Assembly (NCBI GenBank): GCA_035504095.1
Contig: DATJSN010000068.1
Location: forward strand, 1-62,264
Reading direction: 5' to 3'
Origin: DATJSN01 sp035504095
GTDB taxonomy: Bacteria; Planctomycetota; Phycisphaerae; WQYP01
DNA length: 62,264 bases
In this document: in pieces, positions 43,701 through 53,404 of the stretch
Layout: each line of letters begins with the position of its first letter
How positions within the stretch are numbered: the first letter of the stretch is position 1
Notes under the pieces: model-generated
Databases searched by the model: none
Seen by the model: the letters and a program-made list of their open reading frames with translations, nothing else
Told to the model about the DNA's origin: nothing
Made by a program: the position numbers and the translations under genes

Positions 43701-46601
43701 TTAATGTTTTCGCTGGCGTCTTAGTTCGCCCATCACACGCGCATCGCGTGCCGATAAATCCGGAAATTTGGGGTCGCTTCCCACATCGGGTCGCCGTTTC
43801 CACGACCGCGTACAGCTCGGATACAGTTCCCTTGTGTCATGGATTTTGATTGCCCAGATTTCGCCATGCTCAATTCGGTGATAACCTACGCCCAGCACGT
43901 CTTCAAGTTCCGGGCCATACGTTTTCATTAATTTTTCCATCGGATGAGACTGCGGCACTACAATCACCGCCTCCGCATCCAGTGGATTGCCCAGGCCAAT
44001 CTGTCGTTTGAGGCTGTCAAGTTGTTTCAGCCCGTCATCCACCAGCGGCATGAGTGTATTCCAGTGTTCCACCAGTTCCACAGCAGGCTGCTTAACCGAT
44101 TCGCTGAATAAATTGCAGTGCACCGAACCGGGAAAATGCTCTTTCATTCCCGGCAGAGCCAGCGCTGCCCGCCAGGCTTCATCCGCGGTAAATACCAGAA
44201 TTGGCCCCAGAAGCTCAATTAAATAAATCAGAACGCGGCAACACATTGTTTGAGATGCTCGCCGGCGCGGAGAATCCGGCAACTCGCAATATAGTCGGTC
44301 CTTGATTGCCTTGGCATAAATTGCGGAAATGTCCACGTTGCAAAACTCATATAAATTCCGAAATACCCTGTGAAATTCGTATTGGTCATAGGCGCTGTGC
44401 GTATCGCCGATCAGTATCGCAAGTCGATACTGCATCCAGGTGTCGATGGATTGCGCCTGAGGCTGGGTTACATGTTCCCGGTAATCAAAATCGTATAAAT
44501 TTCCCAGTAAATAGCGAATTGTGTTGCGGATTTTTTTATATGCTTCACCCGTACGCGTAAATAATTCTTTCGAGCATGGCATGTCATTCTGATAGTCCAC
44601 GCTGGCTACCCATAACCTCAGTATGTCCGCGCCATTTTCCTTAAGGGCATCCGCAACTTTGATGTCGTTGCCCTCGCTCTTGGACATTTTTCGCCCCGCG
44701 GCGTCGACAATGAACCCGTGAGTCAGCACTTGTTCATAGGGCGGCTTGTCCCGATATCCCGCTGCTTCCAGTAACGTTGACTGAAACCATCCCCTGTGCT
44801 GATCGGAGCCTTCGAGATACATCGCCGCCGGACACCCCAGTTCGGGATGCGTACCTTCCAGTACTGCATGATGTGAGGCTCCCGATTCGAACCACACGTC
44901 CAGAATGTCAGTTCCCTTGCGTAATTCACCGGTCTTAAAACTATGTTTCGAACTCCACGAGCCATCTATGTTGAGTGCTTTATCTGTCCACTCAGGTGAA
45001 CCGAGAATTTCTTCCACCGTGTGGGTAAACCATGCATCCGAGCCGTGTTTGCCGATATGTTCGGCGACGCGGTGAACGGATTTTTCCGTGAGAAGTATTT
45101 TCCCATCCGGTGCGAAAAATGCGGGGATTGGCACGCCCCAGTGCCGCTGTCGTGATATACACCAATCGGGTCGCGTCTGGAGCATTCCTGCAATCCGATT
45201 TTTACCCCAGGCTGGTATCCACTTTACCCGTTCGACAAAAGCCATGGCCTTTTCCACTAAGTGACTTTCATGATTGGCGCGGACAAACCATTGTTCAGTG
45301 GCCCGGAATATCACAGGCTTATGGCAGCGCCAACAATGCGGATAGCTGTGGCTGATGTTCTCCTGATGAAGCAAAAGTCCGCCGTGCTTCAAATGCTCTA
45401 CTATGTTTTGATTGGTATTCCAGATTGTTTTGCCGCGCAGAAATTCCGGTGCACTTTGGTCGTATCGCCCATCCGGCAGAACGGGGCAATAAATTTCCAG
45501 GTCCTGAGCTTTTCCCGTCTGGTAATCCTCTGTTCCATGCCCGGGCGCTGTGTGCACCAGTCCTGTGCCATCTTCCAGCGTCACATATGAAGCGGGCACT
45601 ACAGGTTGAATTCTTTGTGGGTCAAGCGGATGACGGTATTTAATTCCGCAGAGATCGATTCCCGGTACTGCGGCGGAAATCTGCATGTCCGTTGTTTCAA
45701 GCAGCTTGGTTATAGTTTCCACCAGCTTTGCCGCCACAATCAGATGCTGGGTACCGGCGCTGAGGCAAACATATTGATGTTCGGGATGTACCGCTACCGC
45801 TCGATTTGCCGGCAGTGTCCATGGCGTAGTGGTCCAGATCAGCAGGTAAGCATGTTGGGGAACATTTCGCCATCCCGCTGGCCAATGACTGTTGAGCGGA
45901 TCAATCGCGAATTTCACGTAAACAGATGCATCCTCGCGATTATCATATTCCAGTTCCGCTTCAGCCAAAGCAGTTTGATCAAATGTGCACCAGTGCACCG
46001 GCTTGAGTTGCCGGAAAACCAATTCGCGGCCAATCAGTTTGGCCAGCACATTCAATATGCCCGCTTCGTAAACCGGGTCCAGGGTTAAATATGGCCGGGC
46101 AAATTCTCCAAACACGCCGAGTCGTTGAAACGATTCTGACTGCAGGTGAACGTACTTGAGCGCATATTCCCGGCACTGGCGACGGATTTCATCCACCGGC
46201 ATGGTGCGCATCTTCGGTCCGAGTTCCTTTTGAATCGCGCTTTCAATCGGTAATCCATGACAGTCCCAGCCGGGTACATATAACGAATCGTATCCCTGCA
46301 TCGTCCGATACTTAACCACAATATCTTTAAGCACTTTGTTGATCAGATGGCCCATGTGAATGTCGCCATTGGAATACGGTGGGCCATCATGCAAAACCCA
46401 TTTACCTTTCGGATGCTGGCGCGAACGGATGGTTTTATAAAGATTTTCTGTTTTCCATCGGGCAAGAATTCCGGGTTCGCGCTGGGTCAAATTGGCTTTC
46501 ATATCGAAATCCGTGCGCGGCAAATTTAGCGTCGACCGGTAATCTCCGGCCGCACCAGTTGGAACTTCGGGTTTAGACTCCATTTTGTCCTGGGTGCTCA
46601 T
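43701..46601 (-). CDS. ileS: Isoleucyl-tRNA synthetase
   Basis: A 966-residue class Ia synthetase with NGDIHMGHLINKVLKD (HIGH-type) near residue 80 and GRKMSKSEGNDI (KMSKS) near 640. The Trp-rich editing region is between them, and PGWDCHGLPIE, GGWDxH-like signatures and SRQRHWGVPIP fit bacterial IleRS. The C-terminal zinc-binding segment, normally CxxCW...CxRC, reads CTRSW near residue 929 and LSARDA in place of the second pair, so only one of four cysteines remains. It acts in cytosolic translation. A ribosome site (AGGAATCAGGAAT) precedes the ATG at 46601. Confidence 0.95.
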   Translation of the reverse strand: MSTQDKMESKPEVPTGAAGDYRSTLNLPRTDFDMKANLTQREPGILARWKTENLYKTIRSRQHPKGKWVLHDGPPYSNGDIHMGHLINKVLKDIVVKYRTMQGYDSLYVPGWDCHGLPIESAIQKELGPKMRTMPVDEIRRQCREYALKYVHLQSESFQRLGVFGEFARPYLTLDPVYEAGILNVLAKLIGRELVFRQLKPVHWCTFDQTALAEAELEYDNREDASVYVKFAIDPLNSHWPAGWRNVPQHAYLLIWTTTPWTLPANRAVAVHPEHQYVCLSAGTQHLIVAAKLVETITKLLETTDMQISAAVPGIDLCGIKYRHPLDPQRIQPVVPASYVTLEDGTGLVHTAPGHGTEDYQTGKAQDLEIYCPVLPDGRYDQSAPEFLRGKTIWNTNQNIVEHLKHGGLLLHQENISHSYPHCWRCHKPVIFRATEQWFVRANHESHLVEKAMAFVERVKWIPAWGKNRIAGMLQTRPDWCISRQRHWGVPIPAFFAPDGKILLTEKSVHRVAEHIGKHGSDAWFTHTVEEILGSPEWTDKALNIDGSWSSKHSFKTGELRKGTDILDVWFESGASHHAVLEGTHPELGCPAAMYLEGSDQHRGWFQSTLLEAAGYRDKPPYEQVLTHGFIVDAAGRKMSKSEGNDIKVADALKENGADILRLWVASVDYQNDMPCSKELFTRTGEAYKKIRNTIRYLLGNLYDFDYREHVTQPQAQSIDTWMQYRLAILIGDTHSAYDQYEFHRVFRNLYEFCNVDISAIYAKAIKDRLYCELPDSPRRRASQTMCCRVLIYLIELLGPILVFTADEAWRAALALPGMKEHFPGSVHCNLFSESVKQPAVELVEHWNTLMPLVDDGLKQLDSLKRQIGLGNPLDAEAVIVVPQSHPMEKLMKTYGPELEDVLGVGYHRIEHGEIWAIKIHDTRELYPSCTRSWKRRPDVGSDPKFPDLSARDARVMGELRRQRKH

Positions 46602-46759
46602 ATTCCTGATTCCTGCCTAACCGCCCGTCAGGCGAAAACGACGATCATACACGCCGCCGCGAGCTAAATGTAGGGCAGCTCGTTGCCGGCCCTTGCCATC
46701 TTCTTACGCAGACTCTAATGTTGCTGTCAATGGCGGGTTCTTAATACTGGTGAAATACT

Positions 46760-47131
46760 ATGAACGATAATCAGACGACTATTGCTGATTTAAAGTCCAT
46801 GATGACTCGATTTATTGCTGAGAGGAACTGGGAAAAATTCCATACACCTCGCAACCTGGCCGTAAGCCTGAATGTGGAGGCCGGGGAGCTGTTGGAACTT
46901 TTCCAATGGCTTACTCCAGAAGAGGCTACCGTACGTACTAAAGAGTCGGATTTTCGTACCGCGCTGGGTGAAGAAATGGCTGACGTACTCATGTATCTTG
47001 TTTCGCTGGCTGTTGCCGCCGATATTGACCTGGCCGCGGCGACTGAGGGTAAAATGACCAAGAATTGTCGTAAATACCCCGCCGATGAATTTCGCGGGCG
47101 TTATCAGCGCCCGGCTCGTCATACAGATTGA
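46760..47131 (+). CDS. MazG-like nucleotide pyrophosphohydrolase
   Basis: A 123-residue all-alpha NTP-PPase (RS21-C6/dCTPase type) with the metal-binding pattern E-x2-E (VEAGELLELFQW) and E-x2-D (GEEMADVLMYLVSL). These enzymes hydrolyse (d)NTPs, often dCTP or modified nucleotides, to monophosphates and remove non-canonical bases. The exact substrate is unknown. Its stop overlaps the start of the frame of the next gene, and the two genes run on the same strand with a gap of about 30 bases to the preferred start at 47164. Confidence 0.85.
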   Translation: MNDNQTTIADLKSMMTRFIAERNWEKFHTPRNLAVSLNVEAGELLELFQWLTPEEATVRTKESDFRTALGEEMADVLMYLVSLAVAADIDLAAATEGKMTKNCRKYPADEFRGRYQRPARHTD

Positions 47132-47163
47132 ATTTCCTGTCTTTAAGATATGAAATATTTTGC

Positions 47164-48900
47164 ATGACTTCAGATATCAATACAAAACCTTCCGGACAAT
47201 CTGAGCTTTCCCGACCCTGGGTGCATAGATCCTGGTGTATTAATCTCGCGCTTATTCTTTTAATAATCGGCTTTTTGGCCAATCTTTGTTTTCTTTATTT
47301 CCATTGTCCATTTGATCTTTCTGAGGATGAAAGTCATTACTGGGATTGGTCCCGCCATTTAGACTGGGGTTATTACTCCAAAGGTCCGGGCATCGCGGCC
47401 ATTATTCATTTGGCCGTTGTTGTCGGTCAATGGTTTGGTCAGCAACACGCCTCCATGCCCGTGGTTCGTACACCTGCCGTGATTTTTTCTTTTATTAGCG
47501 GTTTGGTTGGAGTGGTGCTTTCCAGGCGCATTTTCCGTGACGACCGTGTCAGCCTCATGCTCATTGTCCTTTCCGCCGGCATGCCCATCTTTGCCATCGG
47601 TTCGCTGTTGATTACCATCGATTCTCCTATGTATTGTGCCTGGGCTTTGGCGACTTTAAGCATCTGGCTGGCAATAGAGCCCGAATGGAATGAATCCACG
47701 GTTCCCCCATTTGTATCACTTGTCCCTGCGCGCCCATTTTGGCTTTATGCCGCAGGATTATTTACAGGCCTGGGTATGCTTGTTAAACCTGTCCTGCTTT
47801 TTATCCCTTTCTGCGTGATGTTCGCCGCTATTTCCAACCGCTTTATGCGCCGCCGTTTCTCCACGCGTCATGCGGTGGGGGCCATGATTCTTACATTGCT
47901 TTTACAGGTCCCTACACTTATCTGGAACGCGCAGCACAATTGGGTCATGTTTCGCCATATCGGCGGCCAGGGCGGTTTGGCGGATTCCGGTGGTCTAATC
48001 CGGCATTTGACACAAATGCCGTTGAACGTGCTTGTATTTATGTTGTCTCAGGTGGGGATTTTAATCGGCATCTTTTTTGTTTTATTGATTGTTGCAATCA
48101 TTCACGCTTTTCGTATCTGCCGATTGAAGCCCGATTCTTATGAGGCACTGGGGTGGAGTTTTTTACTATCATTCTCACTGCCCATATTTGCTTTTTATTT
48201 TATTTTGAGCTTTTGGACTAAAGTCGAACCGAACTGGCCCGCCGCCGGATATTTTACCGCGATGATTATTCTGGCAGGCTTTGCATTGGAACGTTGGAAC
48301 GAGAGCACGAAAGTCAGCGGGTACTATCGCCGGGCTATTGTTTCCGGAGTTGCGATCGGCTTTACAGGTCTGATTCTGTTTGAAAACATCAATCATCTTT
48401 ATCCAATTTTTGGTGCTCGGTATGCTCAGGAACTGGTTCGGTTGGATCCCACTTCGCGTTTATATGGACTTCGCCAGCGTGCCCTATACATCGATAAAGT
48501 ACGCGACCAAATGGCTGCAATGGGCGGTCCTAAACCGTTGGTAATCGCCACGCGCTGGGACACTGCGAGTTCGCTGGCATTTTATCTGCCCGATCAGCCG
48601 GACGTGTTCTGCATCGAATCTCTGCTTGGCCAGCGAGAAAGTCAGTTTGACATCTGGCCGGGTCTCAATCGCGTCGATCCCGATACAGGAAAGCTTTATT
48701 ATTTTGGTGCCAATGCTGTACTTACCGGCTCCATTAATCTTGCAGCTTTCAACAAGCTCATTAAACCCGCCTTCCAGCGGATTGTGTCTCTTCCGCCGAT
48801 TCCCTTGGTCTATAAGGACGTTGTGCTCAAAAATCTTGACGTCTGGGAATGCTGGGGCTTCAAAGGCTTTCCGCAAACCACCACCACGGCGTCGTACTAA
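47164..48900 (+). CDS. GT39-family (ArnT/PMT-like) membrane glycosyltransferase
   Basis: A 578-residue protein from ATG 47164 (a TTG at 47128 is possible but overlaps MazG). About eleven hydrophobic helices. The catalytic acidic residue near the first loop is in DLSEDESHYWDWSRHLDWG. GSLLITIDSPMYCAWALA and AGLFTGLGMLVKPVLLF are GT39-like. Family members transfer sugars from polyprenyl phosphate donors to proteins or to lipid A (ArnT) at the outer face of the inner membrane. The acceptor is not known. The gene converges on the AsmA-like gene, with 13 bases between stops. Confidence 0.8.
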   Translation: MTSDINTKPSGQSELSRPWVHRSWCINLALILLIIGFLANLCFLYFHCPFDLSEDESHYWDWSRHLDWGYYSKGPGIAAIIHLAVVVGQWFGQQHASMPVVRTPAVIFSFISGLVGVVLSRRIFRDDRVSLMLIVLSAGMPIFAIGSLLITIDSPMYCAWALATLSIWLAIEPEWNESTVPPFVSLVPARPFWLYAAGLFTGLGMLVKPVLLFIPFCVMFAAISNRFMRRRFSTRHAVGAMILTLLLQVPTLIWNAQHNWVMFRHIGGQGGLADSGGLIRHLTQMPLNVLVFMLSQVGILIGIFFVLLIVAIIHAFRICRLKPDSYEALGWSFLLSFSLPIFAFYFILSFWTKVEPNWPAAGYFTAMIILAGFALERWNESTKVSGYYRRAIVSGVAIGFTGLILFENINHLYPIFGARYAQELVRLDPTSRLYGLRQRALYIDKVRDQMAAMGGPKPLVIATRWDTASSLAFYLPDQPDVFCIESLLGQRESQFDIWPGLNRVDPDTGKLYYFGANAVLTGSINLAAFNKLIKPAFQRIVSLPPIPLVYKDVVLKNLDVWECWGFKGFPQTTTTASY

Positions 48901-48913
48901 GCCCTGTCTCAAA

Positions 48914-51900
48914 TCAATGCCCCAGAATATTGTTCAAAATATTCGGAACCTGTTCGATTGATTTCCTGAGGCTCTGGGCGCTTAATTTCACCTTGGGTTG
49001 ACTCGTTGTTCCGTCAATGGCCAGTGGAATCGGCAATACGATTCCCACTCCGGTCGCGCTTACGTCCATGTGCATGGTGTCATCCAGCGCCACCCAACCC
49101 GTCAATTCCAACCCAAAAGTCGACAGTGTCACCTGCATATTCTGGTAGCTGACTTTACCGTTCTTCAGTTCAAAATTGGTCGGGCTGATGCCGCTGTTGG
49201 ATAACTGTACGGTTCCGCCACTTACGAGTCCCAATGGATGTATCAGGTGATTGATGATTGAAAATATCGGCGAATTGGAACTCAGCTTGTCGATCGAAAC
49301 CGTGCCGTTCAATGTCCCGTCCTTTTTCAGCGCTTTATATTCCAATGGCAGATAAGCTTGCTGAATTTGCAAGTTGGCATGGCCAGTTACAGTGACGGTA
49401 CTTTGCCCGCCGCCCCATGCCACCGGTAAAAAATCGAGCAGCGACTCACCAAGCCGCGAATCAAATTGCACATTTTGCAATACCGCAAGAGGCTCATTGA
49501 TGTAGAGCGCCGGCTGGGTCTGGTTCAGATCAATATAACCCGCCAGATTCACCGAACCGCCGTTCGCCGGGATCGATACGGGTTCCAGCGTGATCACTCC
49601 CTTCTGTTCGTCTATCATTATACTTCCCGGCCCCAGTGTCACTCCATCAATCACGATCTGATCGAATGCCGGTCCCATCGGGTTGATGGTCAGGCTCCGG
49701 AGCATTCGTATCCCAGGATCCTGTGTCAATGCGCCCGTAATTTGAATATCTACGGAATGTCTGCCGCTCATCGTCATTCCACTGGGAAGCAGCGGTGCGA
49801 GCAGCAGTTGCAGCCGCGCCAAATCATAGCTGACGGTTGCATGGACGCTTTCCTGTGCTCCGGGCGCCCAGGACACTGTGGTTCCCTGATCCAGTGTGAT
49901 CTGATTGGAACCGGAACCATCAACCGCTCGTTCACCGATCTGCGAATCCTTCAGCACGCGAAAGGCATCGGCGGACATATCCCACTGCCCATTTAACGAA
50001 GCGAACAGATTGGTCGGTGGCAGATTGAGCTGCGAAAGAGGGTTTTGAAGTTGATAATTATTCACCGTTCCATCGATACCAAGCGTGATAATTTTCCCTT
50101 CCTGTGTGATGCTGCCGGTGAAAGCGAGATTTCCCTGCAACTTATCCTGCGGCGATAATTTTCCGGTTACGATCAATAGCGGCGCAAGCTTTGATAAATC
50201 GCCGCCGATTGTGATGTTTGGGCAGGAGACAACCAGTCCGCCCTGATCGGCCTCTGTGACCGTTACTGGCTGAGGTGCCGCTATGTGCAGCACGTTGTCG
50301 GCAGTGGTGAAATTAAGGGTGGAAAAATTAATTTGTTTCGTTGCGCCATTTTGGAGTGTACCGGCCAGGTCGAGCGTGAGCGAAGGTTCCTTGAACTGGA
50401 CCGAGCTTAGTGAGGGATTGGTGCTGCTGATGTTCAAATTAGTTGCCGCCAGATGCACCTTGGAAATGTTGACCGCTCCGGAAGTATAAGACGCATCGAC
50501 CACGGAATTGCTCATCTGACCGTTGATATTATATCGGCCCATGTGTTTTATCATGGGCGTGAGCAGTTCGGTTAACCGTGCAAAGGACAAATTGGAAATA
50601 TTCAGTTCAAGTTCGGGAATTTGCAGGTTTCTTTTTGCATCTAATTGCAATTGGATCTGACTGGGAGCCAGCGAAGTAACGCTGCTGCTATAATTAAAAT
50701 TGCTGGTGAATCCATTGAACACCCCGTCAGTCATATCCACATCACCTTTGGCGTTAAAGATGATTTGCGGTTCATTGATCGGCATTTGGCCTGCGCTTGG
50801 AACAATACGGACATTATCAAAGTTGAACGCAGTGCTGTAGCCAATGGAGGGCGAGAAGATATCGTTTAATTGCGTTTTCCAATCCAATTGACCGATGACG
50901 GAAGCTCCATTTAAGTCGACGATCTTTCCGATTTGTGCACAAAGCTTTGCCGCATTCGCCTGACATTCCAGCGTATAAGACTGTGATTGATTCGAGATGG
51001 GTGTGATCTGAAGGGTCAACTCATAAGGATTGTCTCCCTGATTTAGCTTGATGCCTTCGATGCTCCAGGTTAAACCGGAACGCGCAAAAGCTGCTTGGGC
51101 ATAAATGGGATCAATATTAAATTGCCGTTGCTGCCATTGACCGGCAAGATCGGTTAAATCGGACGTTATAGCGCATTTGGTTTTCACGCCGGCGTTGGCA
51201 AACTCCATATTGACGTCCTCTGTTCCAGAATTTATTTTCAAACCGCTCTCGGAAAGTCCCAGGACGTGGGGCAGATCCGCGCACAACGCTCCCAAATCAT
51301 AGACTCCATGAAGTTTGATATCGGTCATTCCCCAGTCTCCGCCTGGTTGTTTCATCGCTTGCAGAGCTGAAATAGAAGTTGTTCCGGATACGATCACTGT
51401 AGCCGCCGGATTTTTGAATCCGAGCTGGTTGATAGTCAGGTTGTCGCCGTTCCAATCCACATCCACGGGGAAAACCACTGTTCCGAATTGCGGTTGATCC
51501 GTTTTAAGCATTGATCCGCTGAGGGCTGTTTGATCGACGGTCAATTGGCCGGAAATGCCTCCTTTGCCGCCGGGCTGGGCGTTCATATTTATGTCCGCAT
51601 CCAGAATTCCAGATGGAACAATTGGCATATTGAATTGTGTCAGGTCCGGCAGTATGAATCGCTCGATTTTTAATTCCATCGGACCGTTCCACTGTTTCAG
51701 CGGGAGTATGTTTTGATCAGCCAGTGCTGTGAGGTCTCCGGTAAGTGAAAGTTGCATGGGACTGCTCTGTTCCTGGCCGGAATTGATTTGAAGCTGAATC
51801 TGAATCGGTTTACCGCTGGTGTCAAAAGCAAGTTGGCAATTCAAGCTTGCCTGTTGCGATATGCTTTGATCTGGCAGGCTCCATACGAGCGGCTGGCCGG

Positions 51901-53281
51901 AAATTTGCAATGTTCCACTGGCTTGGGGGAGTGTGGCTTGTGAAGGGGTTTCGCTGGTTGCAGATCCACCGAGCGTAATTTGCGCTGTGGTTTTCGTTGC
52001 GCCTCCGGAAAAATGCGTATTGGCAGGAAGGCCAATGGCAGAAATCCATGAAGAGGATAAGTTTGGGAACGTGTCAAATAAATTCGCCAACTGGACAGTG
52101 GATGCGATTTTCAATTGTGCCGCGGCGCTGACGCCGGACAGGCGATGAAGGGCCGCATTAATCGCCTCAGGCGATCCCGAACCGCTTACGGAAACATCAA
52201 CCAGAGATGAATTCAGTGCCAATTGATTAATCGAAAAACTTCCCAGCCCCCAACTGGCATCGATCGGAATCTGTACGTCGCCGATTTTTGCATTGTCCCC
52301 TTTTAACAATGCCCCACTGAGGACCAGACCACTGATACCGACTGTGCCTTTAATCTGTCCGGCTTGCGGTTCACTTGCCAAAGTGGTTGACATATCAAGG
52401 GTGAGTTTACCGGCACAATTCAAGCCGATGCCCTCCGTCGCCAGGACCGGTTCCAGAACGCTCAAATCAAGTCCGTCAATTTTACCGGTAACGCCGCCGG
52501 CGATTTGCTCCATGGGCAAAAGCTGGAAGTGGTTAAAAATTTTCAAGTTGGCATCCACAACGATTTGTGTTGGTGGAGCTGATTCTACGCCAATGGCGGC
52601 GGATAAATGTGCTGCTACCGGTTGGACGCCGGAGGTATCCGCGCCCGCATTCAAGATCACATTTTCGGCGTTTAACTGCGGGGCATTCGGAGCGGAGAAG
52701 GAAAAATTTTTGATATTGCAGTCGAGTTCAACTGCAATCGGGGCTAAAGTTGTTGGCGAGGCTGCCGTCGGCTGTGATGGTTGACCCGCCGGCGGCGTTT
52801 GAGTTTGCACTGATGATTTACCGGCGAGCGCATCAAGCAGGTTCAAATTCCCATTACCCTGCGATTGTAAATCTATATTGTCAATGGATAATTCCATTTT
52901 TCTAAGATTTTGCCGATTGGTAGCCAACCGCAAAAGGCTCAGTTGAGTATCGAGGTTTAGTCCGCTGATAATCATCTCACCGGATGGTCCACGAAGGCTG
53001 AGGCCCTCTACGGCGATTGGGCTGAACCAGCCCAGCGTCAATCGGTCGATTTGCACCTGCCCTTTAATTCGTGAGTCGATTTCCGATTCAATGAATCTGA
53101 CGCCGGGACCGGTGCACAGCAGACTAGGCAATGCAAGGATAATGAGAATCAGCAATAGTGCTGTGCCGCCGACAATCCACGGCCAGCGCCGTCGATGGGT
53201 TGGTGTTTTTTTCTTTGCACCCACCTTTACGGGCTTTATATTTGGTTGCGGCGTTGGCGCCGGCTTTTGCGGTTCATTCAT
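48914..53281 (-). CDS. AsmA/TamB-like large inner-membrane-anchored protein
   Basis: A 1455-residue protein with one N-terminal transmembrane helix (WPWIVGGTALLLILIILALP) after a Pro/Lys-rich tail; the rest is extracytoplasmic. It opens like AsmA proteins (RFIESEIDSRIKGQVQIDRLTLGWFSPIAVEGL). Much of it is beta-strand-rich with repeated blocks: one around residues 320-370 (GALLKGDNAKIGDVQIPI) and one around 590-650 (GSMLKTDQPQFGTVVFPV) share a pattern, and the C-terminal part (GTVSIDKLSSNSPIF, GLVSGGTVQLSNSGISP) is AsmA-like. AsmA/TamB relatives are bridge-like lipid carriers between membranes, which is inferred here. Short Gln/Thr/Pro-rich linker near residue 160. Confidence 0.75.
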   Translation of the reverse strand: MNEPQKPAPTPQPNIKPVKVGAKKKTPTHRRRWPWIVGGTALLLILIILALPSLLCTGPGVRFIESEIDSRIKGQVQIDRLTLGWFSPIAVEGLSLRGPSGEMIISGLNLDTQLSLLRLATNRQNLRKMELSIDNIDLQSQGNGNLNLLDALAGKSSVQTQTPPAGQPSQPTAASPTTLAPIAVELDCNIKNFSFSAPNAPQLNAENVILNAGADTSGVQPVAAHLSAAIGVESAPPTQIVVDANLKIFNHFQLLPMEQIAGGVTGKIDGLDLSVLEPVLATEGIGLNCAGKLTLDMSTTLASEPQAGQIKGTVGISGLVLSGALLKGDNAKIGDVQIPIDASWGLGSFSINQLALNSSLVDVSVSGSGSPEAINAALHRLSGVSAAAQLKIASTVQLANLFDTFPNLSSSWISAIGLPANTHFSGGATKTTAQITLGGSATSETPSQATLPQASGTLQISGQPLVWSLPDQSISQQASLNCQLAFDTSGKPIQIQLQINSGQEQSSPMQLSLTGDLTALADQNILPLKQWNGPMELKIERFILPDLTQFNMPIVPSGILDADINMNAQPGGKGGISGQLTVDQTALSGSMLKTDQPQFGTVVFPVDVDWNGDNLTINQLGFKNPAATVIVSGTTSISALQAMKQPGGDWGMTDIKLHGVYDLGALCADLPHVLGLSESGLKINSGTEDVNMEFANAGVKTKCAITSDLTDLAGQWQQRQFNIDPIYAQAAFARSGLTWSIEGIKLNQGDNPYELTLQITPISNQSQSYTLECQANAAKLCAQIGKIVDLNGASVIGQLDWKTQLNDIFSPSIGYSTAFNFDNVRIVPSAGQMPINEPQIIFNAKGDVDMTDGVFNGFTSNFNYSSSVTSLAPSQIQLQLDAKRNLQIPELELNISNLSFARLTELLTPMIKHMGRYNINGQMSNSVVDASYTSGAVNISKVHLAATNLNISSTNPSLSSVQFKEPSLTLDLAGTLQNGATKQINFSTLNFTTADNVLHIAAPQPVTVTEADQGGLVVSCPNITIGGDLSKLAPLLIVTGKLSPQDKLQGNLAFTGSITQEGKIITLGIDGTVNNYQLQNPLSQLNLPPTNLFASLNGQWDMSADAFRVLKDSQIGERAVDGSGSNQITLDQGTTVSWAPGAQESVHATVSYDLARLQLLLAPLLPSGMTMSGRHSVDIQITGALTQDPGIRMLRSLTINPMGPAFDQIVIDGVTLGPGSIMIDEQKGVITLEPVSIPANGGSVNLAGYIDLNQTQPALYINEPLAVLQNVQFDSRLGESLLDFLPVAWGGGQSTVTVTGHANLQIQQAYLPLEYKALKKDGTLNGTVSIDKLSSNSPIFSIINHLIHPLGLVSGGTVQLSNSGISPTNFELKNGKVSYQNMQVTLSTFGLELTGWVALDDTMHMDVSATGVGIVLPIPLAIDGTTSQPKVKLSAQSLRKSIEQVPNILNNILGH

Positions 53282-53404
53282 AAATTAGAGTCTCTTAAGC
53301 CTGATAATCAATCACTATGAATAATGTTAGCTTGTTCGCTCTATTGCGTCATCTCGGCTATACCAACTATTATTGTGATGGATAGTCCCGATTAGAGAAA
53401 ACCC

